DNA of 64,000 nt from Sphaerosporella brunnea (lineage: Eukaryota > Ascomycota > Pezizomycetes > Pezizales > Pyronemataceae): the NCBI GenBank assembly GCA_008704415.1, contig VXIS01000270.1:1-64000 (forward strand), in the 5' to 3' direction. Under the pieces are notes generated by a model. The model searched no databases, was not told the DNA's origin, and saw only the letters and a program-made list of their open reading frames with translations. The position numbers and the translations under genes were made by a program. How positions within the stretch are numbered: position 1 is the stretch's first letter; every line of letters begins with the position of its first letter. This document shows, in pieces, positions 46,493-55,684 of this stretch.

Positions 46493-48113
46493 ATGGCCAC
46501 CGCAACAACCGTACCACCTGCCGCACGGGAGCGGGTCTTCTGCCACGAATGCCGGTCAGAATGGTATCGGGATCAGGGTGGTTTGGTTTGTCCAAATGAG
46601 ACTTGCCGCAGCGACTTCGTCGAGATTGTTAGCCTGAGTTCTCTCCAGATTTTCCGGTCACTGTTTTGTCCTAACAAACAAACCAGATCGAAAATAACAA
46701 CGACCCGCGGCAAATGCCAGACTTGATGGATTTTGATGACTCTGACGATGAGGACGACCACTATCGACATCGTCACTTCCCGCCGTTTGCAATGCTGCCA
46801 CCCATGGGCGCCCGCTCGCGTTCTCCAGGAGGTACCACGGTCATCAGAGCCGAAGGTCCTGGCTTTAGCTATGTCACGACCCGGACTACTTTTAATGCTT
46901 CGCGGGGCGGTTCCGGGACTTCCAGTGCAGATGGTGAAGTGATCGCGGATCTCTTCACTACAATGCTTCGGAACATAATGGGCGACGGATGGGAGAGGGC
47001 GGCCGGTGCACCAGGAGGAGCCGAACAAGGCCAAGGAGATGCTCGAGAAGGCGGAGATGGACAGCCACACTCTCCCCCGCCGTCATATGGCTCTGGGGCA
47101 CGGTTGAATCCCCGAAATGCTGATGCACCACAGGCCGGAGATGTGCCAAACCCTCAGGACATTACCTCGTGAGCATTTCATCCCTCGCCAGTCTGCTCTT
47201 GCGGATGCTCACCGGTATTTAGCTTCCTTGCATCACTTTTTGGGGCACCAGGTACCGACGACCCGGCGTTCGCTCGTCTGTTTGGCGTACCCCCTGGTGC
47301 TGGCGGGGATTATGTTTATTCACAGGCGGAGCTCGATCGCATAATCTCACAGCTTATGGAACAGCATTCAGGAAATGCCCCGCCGCCTGCGGCGCAGGAA
47401 GACATTGACGCTCTACCTAGAGTGATGGTCACTGAAGCGATGGTCTATGATGGTGTGGACTGTGCAGTCTGCAAGGACGACCTGGTCTTGAATGAACAGG
47501 TGGCCCAGCTCCCGTGTAAGCACACTTACCATTTCGAGTGCGTGTCGAGATGGCTGGAAGCGCACGATGTGAGTACCGCCTCCGCACCTTTCGGCCCCGG
47601 GTTATTACTGACTTCACCCAGACCTGTCCCATATGCAGACATCCGATTACGCCCGAAGGGCGGCGTCGAGAGCGGCGATCATGCAGTTATCCGATTACGC
47701 CCGAAGGACAGCGTAGAGAGCGGCGATCATCATCGTCGGCCTCGGGCCCCGGACAGCCAGCTCTATCATTTTCAACCACATTTTCCGGTACCCCTGGCTT
47801 TCCGTTCCTGGGCTTATTTGGTGGACCCACCAGACCACCGCAACCAACCAGTTCGAATCTTCCGACCACCAACCAAGATTCGAACCAACAGCCGGCGACA
47901 GCCAGTAGCAACCCCACTCATGATGAAATCCGGGATCGTACTGCATGTCCCCCTGGCAGCTTTCCTACCGAGGATGATGAAGAGCCTGTCCCCCGATATT
48001 CGCGCGAACAAAACCACGACGCCGGTGACAATGGCCCCCGTCATCACCATGACTCTGGAAGCGGACAGGGTCGTAGTGCTTTTTCGAACATCTTTAGAAG
48101 AAGGGCGAGCTAA
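46493..48113 (+). CDS. RING-H2 E3 ubiquitin ligase (RNF115/126 type)
   Basis: Four exons: 46493-46627, 46687-47168, 47223-47568, 47622-48113, 1455 nt, 484 aa in frame. An N-terminal zinc ribbon has Cys17, Cys20, Cys33 and Cys38 (FCHEC; CPNETC), as in RNF115/RNF126. A long acidic and Gly-rich linker follows. The RING-H2 spans Cys286-Cys326 (CAVC...CKHTYHFEC...CPIC). The intron between 47568 and 47622 falls just before the last CPIC pair. The C-terminal part is low complexity and contains an in-frame 48-nt duplication. RNF126-type ligases act in cytosolic protein quality control, often with BAG6-like partners; the substrate here is unknown. Confidence 0.9.
47641..47736 (+). repeat. In-frame 48-nt tandem duplication
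   Basis: Copy 1 is 47641-47688 and copy 2 is 47689-47736, nearly identical over the first 42 nt. It encodes two successive PITPEGRRRERRS-like units just after the RING finger. The period of 48 keeps the frame. Confidence 0.85.
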
Positions 48114-48946
48114 ATACCATGGAAGAGTATGACTGTAAAGGAGATGCTTTGTTTGCTCGGAGTGTCTTTATGATTCAGTAGTTTGCGTATTCAAATTATG
48201 AATCTGCGTCGCATAGATTGAATGCAACTTCGATGGGTTCATGGGTTCATTTCTGTTTTTTTTTTTTTCTATTTCCTGCGTTTTTTCCTCGGTTTTTCTT
48301 TTTTGGGCTGGATAAGGTGGTTTGCAGGCGCTGCTGTTTTCATTACTTCCGGTCTTACTCGTCTTGCACACATCTTGGGCTACACATCCATTCCTGTATT
48401 TCGCGCCTTTAGTTTTGTACTGCCAATGCGTATGCCTGTGGGGATTTGCATTTTTTTTTCTTTCTCGATTTGTGCGCATTGTCTACCATTTCTTGCGGGG
48501 ATAGGTGTGTACTTTGATATCTCTTGCTTGGAGTTGCGTGTGGTTGGTTGAGTGAGTGATACCACATGTCGCGATAATTTCGGAGTAGAACAATCTCACT
48601 TGCAGCGTTTTCATGTGATGTTAACCTATGGGCTTCTTTTTTGGCGACAGTGCAGCCTCTGTACGGGAAGGAGCGGGTGGCCATTGCCCAAATCATGCTA
48701 TCATGATCAAAACACGGAGTATCATACAAAAAACGCCCTGTGCAAGGCGAAAAGGTCGCGCATCCCAATACAACACCGCTCGTAGCAAACAAATCCAAAC
48801 GGACATCAGGAAGAAAATCAATAGTAGCAGCAGTATGTTTAACAGTAGCCATATGCCAACGAAAAGAAGAACAGAAGTAAACCCCATCATGTATCCGTAT
48901 TGCCATATTACTTCATGAAGACGCATCATACTCCTCCGTTCGCAGC
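48114..48946. other. Intergenic between convergent genes
   Basis: T-rich 3' flank of the RING gene (T runs near 48257-48270 and 48451-48463) and the 3' flank of FIS1. No gene recognised. Confidence 0.5.
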
Positions 48947-49600
48947 TCATCGCTTCCGCGCCAATCCCTTCCACAGCGCACTCCCGACCAATCCCGCCGC
49001 CAGCGCAACGCCACTGACGATCGCGACTCCGAGCAGGCCCTCTGTATACTTATCAGCCTACCTCCTAAGGATCGCGGGGGAGGGAAAATTGACACATACC
49101 TCTCGCCACTTTGTCATCAATCAGCCCACGTAAACTCAGCGCCTGCGAATTGGCGGGTTCGTTCTCGAGGAGTATCTCATTGTAACGTCTAGCCTCGGCG
49201 TAGTTGCCCAGCCTGTAGTGTCCCAAGGCAAGATAGTACAGGCACTCGCGACGCCGCTCCACGTGGTCCCGGAAGATTTCCGTCAGCAACCGTACGCCAT
49301 GTTGCTGGTCCCCGCGCCGAGTAGACTTGATCAGTCCCCAGGCATAGTTGAATTTGGTTTGCACGCCAACATAGGCTCCCTCGGATTCGTATTGCTTACG
49401 GAGAACGGCGAGTTCGGAGTCTTTGAGAGGACTGGAAAGAAGAAAATTGGAAGGTTAGTTTTGTGGGAAGGGTGGCGTAGGAGCGGAGGCGAGGATACTG
49501 ACCACTCGGCGTCGACGGCGTCTGTGATGGTGAAGTTAGCCGCCGGTTGTTCAACTGTAAATGGTGGAGGGGCTTTACAGGGAAGGGTATCACTGGTCAT
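48947..49600 (-). CDS. FIS1: Mitochondrial fission protein Fis1
   Basis: Three exons (minus strand): 49503-49600, 49100-49431, 48947-49041, 525 nt, 174 aa in frame. A TPR-like helical bundle starts at about residue 40 ([20 protein letters not shown]). It continues with [20 protein letters not shown] and [20 protein letters not shown], both near-invariant in fungal Fis1. A C-terminal membrane anchor lies at about 147-167 and ends in the basic tail GLARKR. Fis1 is tail-anchored in the outer mitochondrial and peroxisomal membranes and helps recruit Dnm1 through adaptors. The N-terminus is about 20 residues longer than usual. It is divergent from SPC24 with 269 bp between starts. Confidence 0.93.
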
Positions 49601-49869
49601 GGCTGGGTTGTGGAGTCGTGAGGAGGTGTCTGTGGCGTTGGAGAAAGATTGCTTGTCGGTGGTGGAGGTCGAGTTGGTGGGGGAGGTGTGGTGCCCGTCG
49701 TCATCAGCATCTGTTCGTCGACGCCACAGTTTGAAGTGGGGCTTGAACACATTGCAAAGCCACAAGTCAGTCAGCGCGTTTCTGGAGCAACGCGTGCAAC
49801 CTTTTGTTTGCAACCCAACCTACCACACACCTACCGCGTTGTGACAAGAGCAAACATAAAACAGCAACC

Positions 49870-50527
49870 ATGGTCCTCCTCGAAGAAGAACCCCACCGCC
49901 TGCTCGCAAGCGTTCAAGAAAACTTCGGCATTGACGGCGATACAGCGCAAATTGCGCGGATCTCGGACGACCTCAAATCTCTGCAATCCTCGCGGCAAAA
50001 GACGAAAGACGACCAGCAACGGCTGCTCCGCAATCTGACCCGCGCTCTCAACGCGGCCAAACAAACTCATGACGAAGCTGCCAAAACCCACCAGAGCGCG
50101 CGTCACGTCGAGAAACTATATGAGCTGGACAGAGAAAAGTTCAACCTCGGAAAGAAGATTCTCGATCTCGAGAAGCAAACGCATCTGCTCGAGGGACAGC
50201 TGGCGCAGCTGAGACAGGAACTAGACAACCTGGATGCGGACGATCCTACCGATAGAGCCGTGCAAGAGGAGGATGATGGCACTACGTTTGTTGCCTTACC
50301 CTGTACTGCTGCTTGTTGCTTTGAACTGCGATGCTGATTGTCGGGTCTACAGGTTGAAGCTGCATGTTTACCGTGGTCTCGGCATCGAGCTGGAAGAGGA
50401 CGGCGCGGGAGGCTACAGCAAGGCCATCGTGCGGAACGTCGCAAAAGGCGATTTCAACATCGTCAATCTCGAGGAGAAGAAGTGGACACGACATTTCTAC
50501 GTCAACTACTTTTGGGATCTGCTGTGA
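49870..50527 (+). CDS. SPC24: Kinetochore protein Spc24 (Ndc80 complex)
   Basis: Two exons: 49870-50285 and 50353-50527, 591 nt, 196 aa in frame. The N-terminal two thirds are a coiled coil (residues about 25-130, ending QLAQLRQELDNLD). A small globular C-terminal domain is encoded largely by the second exon: LKLHVYRGLGIELEEDG, then HFYVNYFWDLL at the end, typical of fungal Spc24. Spc24 pairs with Spc25 and links the Ndc80 complex to the inner kinetochore. Introns and frame are clear. Confidence 0.9.
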
Positions 50528-50829
50528 AAGCACAAGCAGCAAGTATCTGTGGAGGTTTTCTTTGGTTTGATTGCCGATTCTACGAGCTTGGTTGTGCTAG
50601 CGTTTCTGTGGCTTTTTCAGCGTCCATGTGTTTGCTTGTGTTGTTGTTGCTGGGGTTGTTAGTAGGGTTGTCGGGGTTATCCTACATCTAACATCTCATC
50701 TTTGCACCCCTTCGAATTTTGCCTCCCTCCGCCATCTTTTCCCTACCTTCCAGCACTCAAAATACTTTTCTTAACACTCAACATCCTCTATAACTCGTCA
50801 AATTTCTTTAATCCAACCTCTCCTTCGAT
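50528..50829. other. Intergenic
   Basis: 3' flank of SPC24 and CT-rich leader of RNA1. Nothing further seen. Confidence 0.45.
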
Positions 50830-52225
50830 ATGAGCATCTTCATCCTTAGGTCCAATGACGGCAAACCGCTGAAGCTCGATGCAGCCGTGAGTTACTCTAC
50901 ATAAACTACATAAGTACATATGTACTTATGTGGTTTTGTCTGTCGCCCGTGCGCAAGCCACTGACAAGCGACCCCGCACAGGCCGATATCGAATCCCACA
51001 TCGCGGCGCTTAAAGTCGATGACGACGTAGAGGAGATTCGTCTGGGTGGTAACACTCTGGGTGTGGAGGCGTGCAAAGCTCTTGCGGAAGTTCTGAAAAC
51101 CAAGAAGAACCTCCAGGTTTGTAGCCCTGTCGACGGACGGGTCCCTGCGCATCGCGCTAATGTGAGGAGCAGATCTTCAACGCCGCTGATATTTTCACGG
51201 GCCGACTCATCTCCGAGATTCCCGATGCGCTCACAGCGCTATTGACCGCCCTTCTCACTTTACCAAAGCTGCACACCGTCGACCTTTCGGATAACGCCTT
51301 TGGTGGTCGTCTCGCAGAACCGCTCAAGGACTTCTACTCCAAGGCTGGTCCCCTACGCCACCTGCTCCTCAACAACAACGGTCTCGGCCCCGCCGGTGGT
51401 TCGATTGTCGCGAACGCCATCAAAGATCTTGCCGCTGTCAAGTCCGCAGATCCTTCGCTACCGCCTTTGGAAACCATCGTCTGCGGTCGTAATCGTCTCG
51501 AGGATGGCTCCATGCATGCATGGTCCGCCGCGTATGCTGCACACAAGACCCTGAAGATCGTCAATATGGTGCAAAATGGAATCCGGCCGACGGGTATCAA
51601 CAAGCTTCTGCGAAATGGACTGTCGCACTGTGCTGAGCTGGTGCACCTTGATCTGCAGGACAACACCTTCACCCTCGAGGGCGCGCAGGCGCTCGCAAGC
51701 GTTGTCACCGGCTGGAGCAAGATCGAGGCGCTGTGTGTGGGGGATTGTTTGCTATCCGCACGGGGCGGTGTTCTACTTGGAGAGGCATTGAACCTGCAGA
51801 AGACCCCGGAGCTGAAAAAGCTGAGCCTACAGTACAACGAGATCGACATCAAGGGTGCCCAGGCTATCCACACGGCTATTCTGAACAGCTTGCCCAACCT
51901 GGAGGTTCTGGAGCTCAACGGCAACAAGTTTTCCGAGGAGGATCCTCTAGTTGACGAGATCCGGGAGCTGTTTTCGGACCGAGGCTTTGGGGGCCTTGAC
52001 AGTCTGAGCGATATGGAGGAGGAGAGCGATGAAGAAGAGGAGGACGAGGAATTTGACGAGGAGGAGGAGGAGGAGGAGGAGCATGAGGAAGAGGAGCAGG
52101 AGGAGAAAGCAGAACGCGTCCTCAAGGAAGCCGACCATGCCCAGGCGCAGAACGGGCCCCAGGAAAAGGACAAGAAGGTCGAGGACCTCGCTGAGCTCCT
52201 CGGTACAACCAAGATCAGCGCATAG
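50830..52225 (+). CDS. RNA1: Ran GTPase-activating protein
   Basis: Three exons: 50830-50886, 50982-51116, 51173-52225, 1245 nt, 414 aa in frame. It is a leucine-rich-repeat protein (repeats such as LPKLHTVDLSDNAFGG and CAELVHLDLQDNTF). The conserved catalytic-site arginine lies in DIFTGRLISEIP (Arg75). A very acidic tail (about residues 335-370, Asp/Glu runs) follows, as in Rna1. It stimulates GTP hydrolysis by Ran in the cytosol and so maintains the gradient that drives nuclear transport. Length and order match fungal orthologs. Confidence 0.95.
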
Positions 52226-52939
52226 ACCGAAAAAGAGCCATTTGTTTCATGTTTTGGGTTTCATGTTTGGAGTTTTGCTTGGTTGGCGGTAGATTGTTCG
52301 TTTTGTTACTGTTAGCCATCCCCTTGCCCGTTTTCACGGACAAAATAGAATCTGGGGGCGCCAGTTGCAGATCCAGCAACTTCTCCTCGCAACTCGTGTA
52401 TATCATATATCGCAACAAAACCTCATAATTTTGTGCCGACAAGTGAAAGAGAGAGGACTAAGGGCCCATTCGGGGCAAATGGTTTTTTGAGCGAAATCGG
52501 GGGAAATGTGTTCGATATGACCGAAGTTAATTTTGATGGCGAGGTTGCGCGAAGATCTAGATAACCGGAGAGCTAACCAAAAGTTCGGTCCTAGCAGCTT
52601 GTTCAATATCATGGTCATTCTTGCATTTTGAAAGTTCAGCGTTGTGATGCCGAACAGGCCTAATGGTTTGAAGCTTGAATCTTGGACGATATTTGGCTCA
52701 AAAACATGTTATCCCCGGTGCTCCAAACGGGCCCTAAGTACAATGCTTTTGCAGTGGGTTGGTCTCCACAGGAAGTGACGGATCCCGCTCTGTACGTATC
52801 GTCACTACCTTTTGCTTATCCTCAACACCATCTTCCTTTGTCCAGGGCCGTGAATATATCATCCAAGAAATGGAGGCATTGACCAACCGCGATCAGCAGC
52901 AACAGCAGCAAGATGGCGGCAGCGATGAAAGGCGTTGAT
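52226..52939. other. Intergenic
   Basis: 3' flank of RNA1 and AT-rich spacer. A (CAG)n-like patch lies near 52893-52910. No gene seen. Confidence 0.45.
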
Positions 52940-53393
52940 ATGGAGAGCACAATTGCACTCGCACTCTCCGATTTCTCAAAAGACGAAGTTCCAAAGTTTG
53001 GCCATGGCAGGTGCAAGCACTTCCATTTCGATGAAGACTGGATCAATCTCAACCGCGGTGGGCTAGCTATTCCACCCCTCGGGCTGAAGCTAACTCCCAC
53101 CACCATAATAGGCTCCTTCGGCGCCTGTCCCCGACTCCCCGCACCATCACCCGCGTCTACAGCCACTTTGCGCATCTCTCTGAGCGGCGCCCAGACACCT
53201 TCATTCGCACGCACTACCCGCACTACCTGTCACTCCTGCTCGCCTCCCGCAAGGCGCTGGCCGCCCTCGTCAACTACCCCGCCTCCTCGCTCGTGTACGT
53301 CCCCAAAGCAACCACAGGTGTAAGGTGTAAACACCGTTCTGCGCGGGCTCCGATTCCAGCCCGGAGAGCAAATCCCCTTCATCTATGGGGCAG
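52940..53393 (+). pseudogene. Class V aminotransferase, N-terminal remnant
   Basis: The reading begins MESTIALALSDF and contains KFGHGRCKHFHFDEDWINLN. With an intron at 53058-53111 it continues as RGSFGACPRLPRTITRVYSH and LVYVPKATTGV. This is the N-terminal pattern of the isopenicillin-N-epimerase-like class V aminotransferases of fungi. A direct 7-bp duplication (GGTGTAA twice, about 53320-53333) shifts the frame just before NTVLRGLRFQPGEQI. The match fades near 53393 and a stop follows. The rest of the enzyme, including the PLP lysine region, is missing here, but a matching later segment lies at 55260-55560, beyond SOF1. Confidence 0.7.
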
Positions 53394-53642
53394 TTCGCTG
53401 GGATCTGATGAAGAGCTGTACTCTAGATAATTGGTCTGGGGATTTTTGGCGTTGGAAGTTTGCTTGCGCATATCTGCACTTTATTGAAAAGACGATAGGG
53501 CTGGTTTGTTTACTTGCGATCAGACAGACGTACGGGGTCTCGTTTCCGCACCCTAACCCCTAGCCCACCCACCACATGTGTCAACAGAATTTCACCGCAC
53601 CACATCTCAATCCCGCCGACCACCGTCTTCACCCACTACATC

Positions 53643-55087
53643 ATGGCAAGTCTCTCTACTGCCCCGCAGACATCAGAGCGCCGCGTCTAATTCTCACGGC
53701 AGAAACTCAAAGCCCTCTCGCGGCCCTCTGAGACCTACAACCCCGCAGGCACGACCGCGGTGGTGCAGCCGCGCAACTTGAACCCGGAGCTGCACCCATT
53801 CGAGAAGGCGCGCGAATACACACGAGCGTTGACAGCGACGAAGATGGAGCGCATGTTCGCGAAGCCCTTCATCGCACATCTCGGCAACGGACATGTGGAC
53901 GGAGTGTACAGTTTCGCCAAGGACATGCGACGGCTAGACCGGGTGGCCTCGGGCTCCGGAGACGGAGAGGTTAAGCTGTGGAATTTAACGGATCGGAAGG
54001 AGATATTTACGGTGCGTGCGCATGAGGGAATCGTCAAGGGACTTTGTTTCACGTCTGTGGGCGGCGACCAGCGATTGCTCTCTTGCTCTACCGATCGTAC
54101 AGTGAAGATGTGGGATCCTGCCGCGAACGCGAGCGGGGATAACACACCCGTGGCGACATATTTTGGTACTGGCGCTTTCAATGCGGTCTCGCATCACAAG
54201 AATGACCAGAACTTTGCGACTGCGTCGTCGGTGGTGGAGATTTGGGACTGGGAAAGGCAGAAGCCCATCTCCACGTTACAGTGGGGATACGATACCATTC
54301 ACACCGTCAAGTTCAACCAGAGCGAGACGTCGGTGTTGGCATCCGCTGGCGGCGACCGCACACTTATCCTTTACGACCTCCGCACCCAGTCCCCGCTAGC
54401 TAAGCTCACCACTACCCTCCGGAGCAATCAGATTTGCTGGAACCCTATGGAGCCCTTCAACTTTGCTGCTGCAAACGAGGACCACAACATTTACATGTTC
54501 GACATGCGCAAGATGAGCCGGGCACTGAACGTGCTCAAGGACCACGTGGCGGCCGTGATGGATCTGGACTTCTCTCCCACGGGTGAGGAGATAGTGACTG
54601 GTAGCTACGACAGGACCGTCAGGATCTTTAAGGCGAGGGAAGGACATTCTCGGTAATCATTTCCTCACACATACATTCTGGCTTCGAACTGATCCTCTGC
54701 AGCGACATCTACCACACCAAACGTATGCAGCGCGTCTTCTCTGTCGCTTTCACCACCGACTCCCGTTACGTCCTCAGCGGCTCCGACGACGGCAACGTGC
54801 GCCTTTGGCGCGCAGAGGCCGCCGCACGCTCCCACGTGCGCTCAGCCAAGGAGCGCAACAAGCTCGAATACAACGAGGCGCTCAAGGAGCGGTACAAGCA
54901 CATGCCGGAGATCAAGCGGATCGCCAGGCACAGGCACGTGCCGAAGCCGATCAAGAAGGCGGCGGAGATAAAGAAGGAGGAGGAGGCGGCTATCAAGCGG
55001 AAGGAGGAGAATCGCAGGAGGCACTCGAGGAAGAAGGATATGAGAAGGATTCCACAGAGAGAGGCTATGATTGTTGCGAAAGAGTAA
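53643..55087 (+). CDS. SOF1: WD40 rRNA-processing factor Sof1 (DCAF13)
   Basis: Three exons: 53643-53645 (the ATG only), 53703-54652, 54703-55087, 1338 nt, 445 aa in frame. The first intron starts GCAAGT, a GC-AG intron, directly after the ATG. It is needed to reach the family start KLKALSRPSETYNPAGTT. RNLNPELHPFEKAREYTRAL is near-invariant in Sof1, followed by seven WD repeats (VASGSGDGEVKLW; LLSCSTDRTVKMW; IVTGSYDRTVRIF; VLSGSDDGNVRLW). The basic C-terminal Sof1 domain (KRIARHRHVPKPIKKAAEIK) ends the protein. Sof1 binds the U3 snoRNP in the nucleolus and is essential for 18S rRNA processing in yeast. It sits between two halves of an aminotransferase pseudogene. Confidence 0.93.
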
Positions 55088-55261
55088 TTAGCATTTTTTG
55101 TTTTTTTGTTTTGCTGGCGTTTTGGGTTAAAAGTCCTTTTTTTTCTTATTCTGCTTTGGGGTAGACGACCAATGAATATTGTCGGCCTGCAGCTGCACCC
55201 TTCCCTCAGTATTTTCCACCATCTAGTACCGTGGCTAAACAACAAAAAAATTCCTCGATCA

Positions 55262-55560
55262 CAATACCGTTCTCTACGTCTCGGAGAGCACGGCCGTCAG
55301 CGCGCTGCACCTGAAAGCAACGCTCTTGAAGGATGACGACCTACTAGAACTCCCGTGCAAGCCGCCCGAAACGTCAAGCTTGCCGTCTTCGATACCTTCC
55401 ATTCGAGCGCCTCATCAAGACCTGCAAAGCCCTGGGAGTCCTGGGTATGGTTGACGCCGCGCACGCCATCGGTCATCTCCCACTCGGCATGGACCCAGAC
55501 TTCCTAACCAACAATGCGCTGTCGAGTCGACAGGTCTTCTTGTGGTGGTATATTCTTTAT
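55262..55560 (+). pseudogene. Class V aminotransferase, central remnant
   Basis: A mix of plus-strand frames reads NTVLYVSESTAVSALHLKA, KDDDLLEL, VQAARNVKLAVFDT, then after a small deletion and shift FERLIKTCKALGVLGMVDAA and HAIGHLPLGMDPDFLTNNAL. The last part is the block around the PLP-site Asp (DAAH.IGH.PL) of isopenicillin-N-epimerase-like aminotransferases. It follows on from the segment at 52940-53393 with little or no overlap, in the same orientation. The conserved SNCHKW lysine motif is lost. A run of about 21 A follows at 55580-55600. Confidence 0.65.
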
Positions 55561-55684
55561 CTACCAATAGACAAGACAAAAAAAAAAAAAAAAAAAAAAC
55601 CCAAGCGGGACATAGCATACGCCGATAATCTGCCATTACTACCACCTCATTTTCCGGCCCCGTCCTCCTCAAAAATCTATGATT

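Noticed and set aside
51334..52212. 292-codon ORF opposite RNA1
   Set aside because: Ser-rich translation of the antisense of the acidic LRR protein.
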